Below, in pieces: positions 17,113-24,772 of a stretch of DNA of 64,000 bases (the first letter of the stretch is position 1; each line of letters begins with the position of its first letter). Under the pieces are notes generated by a model that was not told where the DNA came from, made no database searches, and saw only the letters and a program-made list of their open reading frames with translations. Both the position numbers and the translations under genes were made by a program. The stretch is taken from positions 1 to 64,000 of the forward strand of contig NZ_FOJA01000001.1 in NCBI RefSeq assembly GCF_900110535.1. Direction: 5' to 3'. Source of the DNA: Halobacterium jilantaiense. Its GTDB lineage: Archaea > Halobacteriota > Halobacteria > Halobacteriales > Halobacteriaceae.

Positions 17113-17699
17113 TCCGTCACCTCCGCCGCGAGGGCGTGGGCCGCCGCCGCCGCCCGGCGCGCGCGGCGCTCGAACGCCTGCCCGGGGTGGAGCCAGCCCC
17201 GCAGACGCTCCCGAAGTGGGAGCCGTGGGGCGCGCTCGTCGCCGAGGAACGCCGCGGCGACGCGGTCGTCGGTCCACTCGCCGGCTGCCACCGCGTCCGC
17301 GGCGTCCGCATCGCCCGGGCCGGCACCCTGGGCGTACGCGCGCTCTGCGGTCACGCGCACTCGCTCCCGGACGAGGGCGCGAGCGTCGGTGCTGGCGCGC
17401 CCGGAGCTGTCCGCTGCCACTCGCGCGAGCGCCGCGTCGACGCGTTCGCCCGGCGCGTCTCGGTCGGACTGGTCGTGGTCGGCCAGCAGGAGGTCGTCGT
17501 CGGACCCGTCGGCGCTGCGGCGGCGGTGGAGCGCGTACGCGAGCAGGCCGAGGCCGAGCACGCCCGTCCCGAGGGTGGCGTCGACGCTGTCCGCGGGTCC
17601 GAGCGCGCTCGCCGGTGTGAGGCCGACGACGACGCCGACCGCGACCGCCGCGGCGAGGACGCCGAGCGCACCCAGCAGCGTCTCGCGAGCGGTCGTCAC
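17109..17699 (-). CDS. haloarchaeal membrane protein, DUF7269-like
   Basis: The 196-residue protein has two N-terminal hydrophobic helices (about residues 8-26 and 43-59) and then a long soluble, alanine- and arginine-rich helical part ending in an amphipathic LRERLRGWLHPGQAFERRARR segment. Homologues accompany DUF58 and transglutaminase genes in haloarchaea, and I recall the label DUF7269. Its GTG overlaps the transglutaminase stop and its stop overlaps the DUF58 start by four bases each, so the three are translationally coupled. Confidence 0.7.
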   Translation of the reverse strand: MTTARETLLGALGVLAAAVAVGVVVGLTPASALGPADSVDATLGTGVLGLGLLAYALHRRRSADGSDDDLLLADHDQSDRDAPGERVDAALARVAADSSGRASTDARALVRERVRVTAERAYAQGAGPGDADAADAVAAGEWTDDRVAAAFLGDERAPRLPLRERLRGWLHPGQAFERRARRAAAAAHALAAEVTE

Positions 17700-20224
17700 T
17701 GCTCGCCCTCCTCGGCGTCGAGGTCGCCGAGCGCGTCGGCCGCCTCCTCGGCGGCGGCGTCCGTGTCCCGACCCCCGTAGGCGGCGTCCCGGAACGACGA
17801 CGCCACCCGGGTCACTGGCTCCCGCGGGAATCCGGCGTCGACGGCGGCCTGCGCCACCTCTACGGGCGTCTTCGTGCGCCAGCCCTCGACGCCGACGAGC
17901 GCGACGAAGCGCGCCCACACCCGCTGGAGGGGTGCCGGGGTATCGTCGTCTGCCGTCCCGTCTGCTGCCGTCCGGCTCCCGGCGCGGGCCGCAGCCGCGA
18001 CGCGCTCGACGAACCCCGCGAGGTCCGGCAGCCGGAGGCGAGCCGGCAGCCCGGTGAGCCACGCGAGCACCTCGCGCCAGCCGTCGGCCGCGGCCGCCCG
18101 GAACTCGGCGGCGAGGTCGTCGAGCGCGTCCCCGAGTCCGGAGATGGCGTCCACGGCCGCGGCGAGCGCCTCGCGGGCCGCGTACCGGAGCGCGGCGACG
18201 ACCCTGGCGAGTGTCAGGCCGCGCCGCCGCGCCGCGAGCGCGACGCCGGCGAGGACGCCGGCGGCCGCGAGGACCGCGAGCGCGAGCGACACGAGCACCC
18301 AGTCGACGGCCGCAGTCGCGGTCTTCCCGCTGGCGGTCGCCGTCACGGAGGGCGCGCGGTCGAGCGGGATGGTCAGTCGGACCGCGCCGTCCGCGTCGGT
18401 GACACCGACCTGCTTGCCGTTCAGCTGAACCGGTGCGCCGACGACCGGCTCGCCGCCCGAGGTCACTTTCGCGGTCGCGCCCGTCGTCGGCAGTGGCGCG
18501 ACCAGGTCCGGGGAGACGGCGACCTGGAGGTCGTCCAGCGGGTACGACACCGTCTTCGAGAGGTCGTCGCGGCTGACGGCGATGTCCACGACGCCCGCCG
18601 CCGTCTCGGGAACTGTCACGGTGAGCTCCCCGTTTCCGTTCGTCCGACCCTGGTCGGTGCCGTCCAGCGAGACGGCCGCGTCGGCGAACGGCCGGCCGCC
18701 GACGGTCAGCCGCGCGTCGAGTGTCTCCCCGGGCTGCGGGGGACTGTCGAACGCGACGGACACGTCGGTCTGGACCTCGAACTCCCGGCTCGCCGAGCCG
18801 TTCCGGCCGTCGTCCGGCTGCTCCCGGCCGGGCAGCGATGCCAGCCCGTAGCCGCCGGCCGCGCCACCAGTCGTCGTCCGGTTTGCCGACGGCTCGACGG
18901 TGACGTTCACGGACTCGGCGTACGGCACGACGAAGCGCACCGCGCCGCTCTCGTTGGTCACGCTCGCGAAGCCGCCGTTCACCGAGACCGCCGCACCGGA
19001 GACCGGGCTGCCGGCCGCCGTCACGGTAGCGGCGACCGACTCGCCCGGCACGAGCGCGCCGCTGACGCGCACCTGGAACGTCTCCGAGCCCGCGGCGAGG
19101 TCGCTGTCGGCCTGCTGGCGGGGGGCGGACGGCGTCGGGTCGAAGCGCACCCAGCCGTAGTCCTCGAAGAACACCTCGACCCAGGCGTGGGCGTCGGCCC
19201 CGCGCACGAGATACTGGTCGTCGCCCACGCGCTCGCCGGACGTGTAGCCCGCGACGTACCTCGCGGGCACGTCCTGTGTCCGCAGCAGGACCGTCATCGC
19301 CGTTGCGAAGTTCTCACAGTAGCCGACGTCGTGCTCGAAGAGGAACTCGTCGGCGGCCTGGTCGCCGGTCTCCGGCGCGTCCCGCAGCGAGTACGTCTTC
19401 TCCCCTTCGAGGTAGGCCTCGACGGCCGCCGCGGCGTCGTAGCGGTTGTCGGCGTCACCGACGATGCGCTCGGCGAGTCGGCTGACTCGCTGTGTGGTGT
19501 CGACGGTCGTGTACTCCGTCGACGCGACGGAGCCGGAGACCCGCACCTCCCGCAGCAGCCCGCGGTCCGAGACGGATTCGAGGCTGCTGACCTCGTAGGT
19601 CTCACCGGCCGGCACCAGCGGGTCGGCCGCGATTCCGGACGTCTCGGTGGCGTCGAAGGTGGTCTCCTGGTCCGTCTCCGGACCCGGGTCGTACCGGAGG
19701 TCGACGGGTCGCCACGGCGCTGGCAGCCTGTTCGCGGGCTGCCGGAGCGTGACGGTGTGCCAGGTCACCTCGCGCTGGTCCGGCGGCCGGCTCGGGGCGA
19801 CTCGGCTCACGGGCCGCTGCGCCCAGCCGCCGCCCGTGTACGCGACGTAGCCCGTCGTCCGCCAGTACTGGGGTTCCTCGCTGGTCGCGAGGAAGTGCGG
19901 ACGGGCGGCTCCCCGGAGTTGCTCCTCGGAGATTGGGCCGCCGACGTCGGTGCTCCCGCCGGCCGTGAGCGCGCCGAACGTCTCGCCGCCCGGCACTTCG
20001 AGGCCGCCGGCGTCGGACGGCTCGCCGACGAGGTCGCGCACGAAGTCGAACTGGCTCAGCGCCCTCGGGAGGTCCTCGGCGGAAGCGGGGGAGTCGAGGC
20101 CGCCGAGGGGTGCCTCGCCCGCGAGGGCTGGTGCCGCGGCGGCGGCGGCGACGAGCGCGAACGCTGCGGCGACGGCCAGCAGCGCCCGGCGCGTGTCGGG
20201 ACCGTCGGGGGCGGCGTCAGACAT
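17696..20224 (-). CDS. transglutaminase-like membrane protein with C-terminal DUF4129
   Basis: The 842-residue protein starts with a membrane helix or signal (about 14-35). A transglutaminase-like core has Cys303 (VGYCENFAT), His346 (DAHAWVEVFF) and Asp362 (WVRFDPTPS), so the Cys-His-Asp triad is complete. Two or three immunoglobulin-like domains follow (about 380-680), then one transmembrane helix (about 690-710) and a cytoplasmic DUF4129-like end (about 800-840). It is probably a surface-exposed protease or cross-linking enzyme acting with the DUF58/MoxR partners. The ATG at 20224 is the first in frame that leads directly into the membrane helix. Confidence 0.87.
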   Translation of the reverse strand: MSDAAPDGPDTRRALLAVAAAFALVAAAAAAPALAGEAPLGGLDSPASAEDLPRALSQFDFVRDLVGEPSDAGGLEVPGGETFGALTAGGSTDVGGPISEEQLRGAARPHFLATSEEPQYWRTTGYVAYTGGGWAQRPVSRVAPSRPPDQREVTWHTVTLRQPANRLPAPWRPVDLRYDPGPETDQETTFDATETSGIAADPLVPAGETYEVSSLESVSDRGLLREVRVSGSVASTEYTTVDTTQRVSRLAERIVGDADNRYDAAAAVEAYLEGEKTYSLRDAPETGDQAADEFLFEHDVGYCENFATAMTVLLRTQDVPARYVAGYTSGERVGDDQYLVRGADAHAWVEVFFEDYGWVRFDPTPSAPRQQADSDLAAGSETFQVRVSGALVPGESVAATVTAAGSPVSGAAVSVNGGFASVTNESGAVRFVVPYAESVNVTVEPSANRTTTGGAAGGYGLASLPGREQPDDGRNGSASREFEVQTDVSVAFDSPPQPGETLDARLTVGGRPFADAAVSLDGTDQGRTNGNGELTVTVPETAAGVVDIAVSRDDLSKTVSYPLDDLQVAVSPDLVAPLPTTGATAKVTSGGEPVVGAPVQLNGKQVGVTDADGAVRLTIPLDRAPSVTATASGKTATAAVDWVLVSLALAVLAAAGVLAGVALAARRRGLTLARVVAALRYAAREALAAAVDAISGLGDALDDLAAEFRAAAADGWREVLAWLTGLPARLRLPDLAGFVERVAAAARAGSRTAADGTADDDTPAPLQRVWARFVALVGVEGWRTKTPVEVAQAAVDAGFPREPVTRVASSFRDAAYGGRDTDAAAEEAADALGDLDAEEGEQ

Positions 20225-20282
20225 CACGAGGGGGTTGTCGGCCACGGCACGTATAACGTTCGGCGGGTCGCTGGCCGCGCAA

Positions 20283-20492
20283 TCACTCGAACTCTCGGAC
20301 GCCGACGGCGACGAGCAGCGCCTGCGCGAACAGCCCGGCGAACAGGGCAGCGGCACCGAACATCGCGGGCGCGGCGAGCAGTCTGGCGGTCTCGTAGGGG
20401 AGGACGAGGCGGCTGAACCCCATCGTGAAGAACGCCACGAGCACGAGGCCGAACGCGACCAGCGACAGCGACGTGAACCGGCTCCGGTCCAT
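20283..20492 (-). CDS. small two-helix membrane protein
   Basis: The 69-residue protein has two transmembrane helices (about residues 7-28 and 38-62). Its ATG overlaps the stop of the upstream Lrp/TRASH regulator by one base (TGATG), so it is translated from the same message. I recall similar haloarchaeal proteins without a function. The link to a metal-responsive regulator suggests a role in metal or stress response, but nothing in the sequence shows this directly. Confidence 0.7.
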   Translation of the reverse strand: MDRSRFTSLSLVAFGLVLVAFFTMGFSRLVLPYETARLLAAPAMFGAAALFAGLFAQALLVAVGVREFE

Positions 20493-21082
20493 CACGCGTC
20501 GGCGTCCAGGCGCTCGTAGCGGTCGACGAACTGGCTCCGGCAGGACCCACAGCAGAAGTGGTGGCGGTCGCCGTCGATGGTCGCCGTCTCGCCCTCGCTG
20601 GTGACGGTGTTTCCGCACTCGTCGCAGGCGAGCGCGAGGTCGACGCCACCGACAGTCGGCTGCCAGGACGAGGACGCCACCGCCGTCACGTCGTAGTCGT
20701 CGACGGCGTCGAGGGCGACGGCGTCCGCGACCCACGCGGAGACGTCCGCGACCGGCAGCCGGGCCGAGCAGACCACGTCGCCGGCGGCGGTCACGAACAC
20801 GTGTTCGACGGCGTCCTCGCCCTCGACGGCCGCCTGTACCTCGGCCTCTCGGCCGGGCCGGACGGCGAACTCCACGAGGACCTGCGTGCCGTCCCGAAGC
20901 CGGGCGCGGTCGAGGTCGACCGTGAACCGCCGGAGCACGCCCGCCTCCCGGAGTTTCGCGACGCGGTCGGAGACGGCTGGCGGCGACAGGTCCACGTCGT
21001 CGGCGATGTCGCTGTACGGCCGGCGCGCGTCCGTCGCCAGCAACTCCAGGATGCGGCGGTCGGTGTCGTCGAGGTCGCTCAT
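20492..21082 (-). CDS. Lrp/AsnC-type regulator with C-terminal TRASH metal-binding domain
   Basis: The 196-residue protein joins an AsnC winged helix (residues about 4-60; LLATDARRPYSDIADDVDLSPPAVSDRVAKL in outline), a ligand-binding ferredoxin-like domain, and a C-terminal TRASH domain with cysteines in CDECG and CCGSC (about residues 152-178). The layout matches the Halobacterium salinarum copper-responsive regulator VNG1179C, which controls a copper-exporting ATPase. The divergent neighbour here is a broken copper-binding HMA gene, consistent with a copper role. It is co-transcribed with a small membrane protein. Confidence 0.87.
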   Translation of the reverse strand: MSDLDDTDRRILELLATDARRPYSDIADDVDLSPPAVSDRVAKLREAGVLRRFTVDLDRARLRDGTQVLVEFAVRPGREAEVQAAVEGEDAVEHVFVTAAGDVVCSARLPVADVSAWVADAVALDAVDDYDVTAVASSSWQPTVGGVDLALACDECGNTVTSEGETATIDGDRHHFCCGSCRSQFVDRYERLDADA

Positions 21083-21220
21083 ACCGCCACTCGACCCCGT
21101 GAACACAAAGTCGTTTCCCCAAACCACGCTCGAATCCAAAGTGCGGCGCACGATGAGGTGGGCGACGTGAGGCGGAGAACTCCAGTAGTTCGGTAGGACT
21201 AACGGGCGAATCTGTCCCCA

Positions 21221-21283
21221 CACATCATCGTCGAAGCGATGAGGTGTGGCGGCTGCGAATCGCCCGTCGAGGACGCCGGCTAC
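21221..21283 (+). pseudogene. N-terminal fragment of a copper-binding HMA protein
   Basis: Read in the frame of the ATG at 21239, this stretch encodes HIIVEAMRCGGCESPVEDAG, the start of a heavy-metal-associated domain with its CxxC motif intact. A TAA lies in frame at 21200 and no upstream start is available. After VEDAGY the frame runs into the antisense of the serine hydrolase gene. The rest of the domain is found 1.3 kb away at 22565-22642. Together they look like one copper chaperone gene that was broken. Confidence 0.6.
21264..21283 (+). repeat. 20-base direct repeat, left copy
   Basis: CCGTCGAGGACGCCGGCTAC is identical to 22608-22627. The two copies flank the serine hydrolase gene and each encodes VEDAGY in the two HMA fragments. 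Confidence 0.75.
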
Positions 21284-22485
21284 GACTCGTCGGACGACGG
21301 CCAGGCATCGACATCCGCGACGGCGTCGTTCACCGTGGTTTGGATGTCCGCGAGCGCGTTCGACGAGCCGCCCCGGTCGCTGAAGAGGACCGCGACGGTG
21401 ACGCCGTCCCGGCGGCGCTGCAACATTCCGTACGATCCCGGTAGCGACCCGTACGCTGTGGCGTACTCGAAGTTCTCCGCGGTCGCGAACCCGTCGAGGC
21501 GGTGGTCGGCGGCGAACGCGACCAGCGTGCGCGCGCTGGTCACGAGGCCGCCCGCGCCCCCGAACGCGCTGACAAGAAACCCGCCGTCCGAGCACGGGAC
21601 CGCTTCGTTGCGGTCGAGTTCGGCCGCGTTCGGGCAGTTCGCCGCGCTCTCGTAGGCCACCTCGCGGTCGCGGCGGTTCTCGGGGAGCGCCCGCCCCTCG
21701 TAGAGGGGGTCGGGCGGGTCGCCGCCGAAGAACTGTTCGCGGACGTACGCGGGCAGCGACTGGCCGCTCTCGGCCTCGACGACGAGGCCGAGCAGCGCGT
21801 ACCCGAAGTTCGAGTAGGCGTGGCGCTCGCCGGGCTCGTACTGGAGCGGCTGGCCGAGCACGTACCGCGCGAAGTCTCGCGTGGTCGGCGGCTCGTCGAG
21901 CCCCAGTTTCTCGGCAACGTCGAACGGGTGGAACATCGGGTCGGCGGCCGCCGAGTGGTCCCAGCCCGCCGAGTGGTCGAGGAGGTGCTGGACCGTGACT
22001 GACTGGAGGCGGTCGTCGCCGAGGCCGTCGGCGGGTTCGACGTCGAGGACGTCGAGGACGCGCGTCTCCGGTGAGAGGCCGTCGCCGAACAGCGACCGCG
22101 TGGCGGCCGAGGTGAACGACTTCGAGAGGCTCGCGATCCGGAACAGTGCGTCCGGCGGCGTCTGTTCGCTGCGGCCGGGGTCGCTGTAGCCGTAACCGCG
22201 TTCGAGCACGACGTCGTCGTCTTTCGCTACGGCGAGCGTGGCAGCGGGGACGTCGTGCTCGAACGCGAACTCGCGGACTGCGTCGTCGAGCGGCGCGAGT
22301 TCCGGGACGCGGTCGCCGGTGGCTGGGTAGTCGGGTGTGGCGGTCGTCTCGGTGGTCCCGGATTCGGTCGTCGGTCGGTCGGTCTGCGCGTCGGTGCAGC
22401 CGGCGACGGTCGCGGTGGCCGTCGCGCCGAGCGCGGCGAGGAACTGCCGCCTGGAGGGGGTCAGAGCGGGGGTGTCTCGTGGCAT
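21280..22485 (-). CDS. beta-lactamase-family serine hydrolase, Tat-exported lipoprotein
   Basis: The 401-residue protein has a twin-arginine signal (SRRQFL, about residue 12) and a lipobox (TVAGC, cysteine near 30), so it is exported folded and lipid-anchored. The class C beta-lactamase/DD-peptidase fold follows with SLSK (catalytic Ser-x-x-Lys, about residue 120), YSNFGY (Tyr-x-Asn, about 223) and a C-terminal GSYGM region. Archaea lack peptidoglycan, so a peptide or ester substrate is more likely than a beta-lactam. Its 3' end lies inside a 20-base repeat that flanks the gene together with pieces of an HMA gene, suggesting it was inserted there. Confidence 0.88.
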   Translation of the reverse strand: MPRDTPALTPSRRQFLAALGATATATVAGCTDAQTDRPTTESGTTETTATPDYPATGDRVPELAPLDDAVREFAFEHDVPAATLAVAKDDDVVLERGYGYSDPGRSEQTPPDALFRIASLSKSFTSAATRSLFGDGLSPETRVLDVLDVEPADGLGDDRLQSVTVQHLLDHSAGWDHSAAADPMFHPFDVAEKLGLDEPPTTRDFARYVLGQPLQYEPGERHAYSNFGYALLGLVVEAESGQSLPAYVREQFFGGDPPDPLYEGRALPENRRDREVAYESAANCPNAAELDRNEAVPCSDGGFLVSAFGGAGGLVTSARTLVAFAADHRLDGFATAENFEYATAYGSLPGSYGMLQRRRDGVTVAVLFSDRGGSSNALADIQTTVNDAVADVDAWPSSDES

Positions 22486-22486
22486 C

Positions 22487-22508
22487 GGTGTAAAGACTCT
22501 TTTACACC
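22487..22508 (-). promoter_or_regulatory. palindromic operator-like site at the serine hydrolase start
   Basis: GGTGTAAA and TTTACACC form a perfect 8-base inverted repeat around a six-base spacer, ending one base before the start codon at 22485. A protein bound here would cover the initiation region, so repression is likely. The binding factor is unknown. Confidence 0.5.
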
Positions 22509-22564
22509 AAAGTGGGGCTTACACTGACACTTACTTTCTTCGGTCGCAGGCGTCAGCGCGCAGA

Positions 22565-22642
22565 GATATCGAGTTCGTGACCGCGAGCCGCGAGGACAGC
22601 GCCGCGACCGTCGAGGACGCCGGCTACGGGGCCTCGGCCTGA
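22565..22642 (+). pseudogene. C-terminal fragment of a copper-binding HMA protein
   Basis: This stretch reads DIEFVTASREDSAATVEDAG and then YGASA before TGA at 22640. It resembles the second half of a heavy-metal-associated domain, with a segment missing between SAATV and EDAGY. It lacks a start codon and a CxxC motif. It is the complement of the N-terminal fragment at 21221-21283. Confidence 0.55.
22608..22627 (+). repeat. 20-base direct repeat, right copy
   Basis: Identical to 21264-21283. The pair brackets a 1.3-kb segment holding the serine hydrolase gene. Confidence 0.75.
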
Positions 22643-22696
22643 CCGGCGCGTTCCGGTGCCGGGTCTGTTAACTGACGTGCGCACCAACGACGTGAT

Positions 22697-23230
22697 ATGA
22701 CGACGGAGACAGCGACGGTCGGCGGCGGCTGCTTCTGGTGTACCGAGGCGGCGATGGAGGAACTCTCGGGCGTCGTCGACGTGACCTCGGGGTACGCGGG
22801 CGGCGACACCGAGGACCCCTCCTACCGTGCGGTCTGCTCGGGGACGACCGGTCACGCCGAGGTCGTGCAGGTCGAGTACGACACCGACGAGCTCGCCTAC
22901 GAGGACATCCTGGAGGTGTTCTTCACCGTCCACGACCCGACGACGGTCGACCGCGAGGGGCCGGACGTCGGCAGCCAGTACCGCTCCATCGTGCTCTACC
23001 ACGACGACGACCAGCGCGACCGCGTCGAGGCGTTCGTCGACGAACTGGACGCGCAGGGAGCTTTCGACGACCCCATCGTCACCGACGTCGAGCCCCTCGA
23101 CGTGTTCTACCGGGCGGAGGAGAAACACCAGAACTACTTCGAGAAGAACCCGAACGCGGCGTACTGCACCGTGAACGTCGCGCCGAAGGTGTCGAAGGTC
23201 CGCGACCAGTTCGCCGACCAGGTGCAGTGA
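22697..23230 (+). CDS. msrA: peptide-methionine (S)-S-oxide reductase MsrA
   Basis: The 177-residue protein has the MsrA catalytic motif GGCFWCTE near residue 11 and the family segments SGYAGG, TGHAEVVQVEYD, GPDVGSQYRS and the C-terminal HQNYFEKNPN. All active-site residues are present and length is normal. It reduces S-methionine sulfoxide in proteins and complements MsrB at 2698-3099. It lies between the HMA/serine-hydrolase segment and the denitrification island and appears to be its own unit. Confidence 0.96.
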   Translation: MTTETATVGGGCFWCTEAAMEELSGVVDVTSGYAGGDTEDPSYRAVCSGTTGHAEVVQVEYDTDELAYEDILEVFFTVHDPTTVDREGPDVGSQYRSIVLYHDDDQRDRVEAFVDELDAQGAFDDPIVTDVEPLDVFYRAEEKHQNYFEKNPNAAYCTVNVAPKVSKVRDQFADQVQ

Positions 23231-23337
23231 CCGGCGTCGACCCCGGACGGATGTGAGACGCTACCGGACGGCGTCCCAGCCTGCTGGAATCGCGTCGACG
23301 GTTCATGGGTGTCGACCCGCACTAGTTCGGTACAGGC

Positions 23338-23832
23338 ATGAGCGAGGACTCCTCCAGTGACCGGTCCGCCGTCGGGGGCGGTGTGGGTATGACGCGCGAC
23401 GAGGCGCTCGCGTTCCTCGCAACCCAGGGGGCCGGGGTGCTGTCACTGACCGGTGACCCGCCCTGCTCGCTGCCGATGTCGTTCGCCGTCGACCAGTCGA
23501 CGGACCGGGTCGTCGTCCAGGTGCTCTCCGGGCCGGACAGCGCGAAGACGGAGTTCCTCGCGGACGGCGTGGGTGCGTCACTGGTGGCGTTCGAGCGGTC
23601 GACGCCCGACGACTGGGTGAGCGCAGTCGCGAGGGGCGAACTGGTGGCCGTCGAACGCACCCCGGAGCGCGTGGCGGCGTTCGCGGACCACGCGAAGTCC
23701 GTCGGGATGGAAGTCTTCGACAGCGACCCCCGCGACCTCGACGGGACGTGGTACGAACTCCGGCCGGAATCAGTCACCGGCCGCTGCGGCCCGGATTGGG
23801 ACGAGGGGAACACGTTCGGGGAAACGCGGTAG
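23338..23832 (+). CDS. pyridoxamine 5'-phosphate oxidase-like FMN-binding protein
   Basis: The 164-residue protein has the split-barrel flavin fold of the PNPOx-like superfamily: an N-terminal helix (TRDEALAFLATQGAGVLSL), strands around CSLPMSFAVD and TDRVVVQVLSG, and a GELVAVE strand. An internal Met at residue 18 could be the true start because the first 17 residues are low-complexity. The family includes F420- and flavin-dependent reductases and heme-binding proteins, so the substrate is open. The last 26 bases of its coding region contain the regulatory site of the next gene. Confidence 0.75.
   Translation: MSEDSSSDRSAVGGGVGMTRDEALAFLATQGAGVLSLTGDPPCSLPMSFAVDQSTDRVVVQVLSGPDSAKTEFLADGVGASLVAFERSTPDDWVSAVARGELVAVERTPERVAAFADHAKSVGMEVFDSDPRDLDGTWYELRPESVTGRCGPDWDEGNTFGETR
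23807..23818 (+). promoter_or_regulatory. CGAA-N4-TTCG-type regulatory site (one mismatch)
   Basis: GGAACACGTTCG ends 38 bases before the ATG at 23857, the same distance as four perfect copies in this island. It lies inside the 3' end of the preceding coding sequence, so the DUF2249-cupin pair probably has its own promoter. Confidence 0.65.
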
Positions 23833-23856
23833 CTGACCGGCCCGCTATCTCTGGGC

Positions 23857-24084
23857 ATGCCACGACTCGACGTTCGGGACGTTCCGCCGGCGCAGCGCCA
23901 CCCGCGAATCAGGACGGCCTTCGAGGAACTGGACGGCGGCGAGACGCTCGAACTCGTCAACGACTACGAACCGAAGCCGCTGTTCTACGAGTTCGCGTCG
24001 GAGGTCCAGTCGTTCGACGCGGACGGGTACGAGGTCACCCGCACCGAGCCCGACGAGTACGTCGCGACGTTCCCGAAACGATGA
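23857..24084 (+). CDS. DUF2249 domain protein
   Basis: The 75-residue protein is a single DUF2249 domain with the family landmarks LDVRDVPP (residues 4-11), GETLELVNDYEPKPLFYEF and a C-terminal strand. DUF2249 has a SirA/TusA-like fold and recurs beside nitrite and nitric oxide reductase genes. Its biochemical role is not settled. The cupin gene overlaps its stop (ATGA), and a regulatory site with the island's fixed spacing precedes it. Two further DUF2249 genes lie at 24404-24676 and 28962-29183. Confidence 0.85.
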   Translation: MPRLDVRDVPPAQRHPRIRTAFEELDGGETLELVNDYEPKPLFYEFASEVQSFDADGYEVTRTEPDEYVATFPKR

Positions 24085-24386
24085 GTCCGAGCGTCGTCTC
24101 ACTCGACGACCTGGACGGCGACCCCCACGCCGCCGTCTTCCCCGGCGAGGAGCCCAAGACCGTGCGGCTCACGCTCGACGCCGGCGAGTCGGTGCCCGCC
24201 CACCAGCACCCCGGCCGGACCGTCGTCTGCCACGTCCTCTCGGGCGAAGTCGAGATGGCACTCGGCGACGACGAGGTGACGGTCGGCGCGGGCGAGGTCG
24301 CGCGCTTCGACGGCGGCCAGGACATCTCGCCGACGGCCGTCGAGCCGAGCGTCGCGCTGCTCGTGCTCGCCGAGCGGCCCGAGTGA
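24081..24386 (+). CDS. cupin-domain protein
   Basis: The 101-residue protein is a minimal cupin with motif 1 (PAHQHPGRTVVCHVLSGEVEM, histidines near 43 and 45) and a weaker motif 2 (GEVARFDGGQDISP). The metal-binding histidine pair is present, while the second motif lacks a clear histidine. The ATG overlaps the DUF2249 stop by four bases, so the proteins are made together. It could sense or bind a metal or a small ligand in nitrogen-oxide metabolism. Confidence 0.83.
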   Translation: MSPSVVSLDDLDGDPHAAVFPGEEPKTVRLTLDAGESVPAHQHPGRTVVCHVLSGEVEMALGDDEVTVGAGEVARFDGGQDISPTAVEPSVALLVLAERPE

Positions 24387-24403
24387 GAACCCGCCGTCTC
24401 CGC

Positions 24404-24676
24404 TTACGCCTCCCAGATACCCGTGACGACGGCGTCCTCGACCTCGACGGACGCGTACTCGTAGCCGCGGTCGTCGAGTTTCGGGTAGAGGTGCTGTGGG
24501 GCGCGGTCGTTCACCTGCACGAGCACCACGTCGCCCGCCAGTTCGGGCAGCGTCTCCAGTGTCTCGACCATCGGGTCCGGCGGCCCCAGCTCGCGGACGT
24601 CGATGACCTCGCGGTCGCGGTCGGTCGGCGCGGGCGTCTCGGCCAGTTCCGCCGTCCAGTCGATAGGCGTGGTCAC
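24404..24676 (-). CDS. DUF2249 domain protein, divergent from the HTH-10 gene
   Basis: The 90-residue protein has a short N-terminal extension and then a DUF2249 domain (EVIDVRELGPPDPM, VVLVQVNDRAPQHLYPKL). The GTG start at 24676 is supported by the regulatory site at 24715-24726, which ends exactly 38 bases upstream as at the island's other units. It is convergent with the cupin gene and divergent from the HTH-10 regulator. Confidence 0.8.
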   Translation of the reverse strand: MTTPIDWTAELAETPAPTDRDREVIDVRELGPPDPMVETLETLPELAGDVVLVQVNDRAPQHLYPKLDDRGYEYASVEVEDAVVTGIWEA

Positions 24677-24714
24677 GTCTGGACGTAGGTCGTCCCGAGC
24701 CCTGAGAGATGTCC

Positions 24715-24726
24715 CGAACACGTTCG
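24715..24726 (-). promoter_or_regulatory. perfect CGAA-N4-TTCG regulatory site between divergent genes
   Basis: CGAACACGTTCG sits inside a 16-base inverted repeat CCCGAAC-AC-GTTCGGG (24713-24728). It is 38 bases from the DUF2249 start at 24676 and 46 bases from the HTH-10 start at 24773, so it can serve both directions. Confidence 0.75.
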
Positions 24727-24758
24727 GGAAAGCGCCTTGGGTCTGTGGTGGGTACGAA

Positions 24759-24770
24759 CGAATATATTCG
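24759..24770 (+). promoter_or_regulatory. perfect palindrome at the HTH-10 start codon
   Basis: CGAATATATTCG is a 12-base perfect palindrome with the CGAA-N4-TTCG pattern, ending two bases before the ATG at 24773. At that position binding would block initiation, so it may be an autorepression site. It also contains TATA-like sequence but is too close to the ATG to be the TATA box for it. Confidence 0.55.
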
Positions 24771-24772
24771 CC

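Noticed and set aside
23318..23329. CGCACTAGTTCG, a near match to the regulon site before the flavin protein
   Set aside because: It ends only eight bases before the ATG at 23338, so it does not fit the 38-base spacing, and one half-site is changed.
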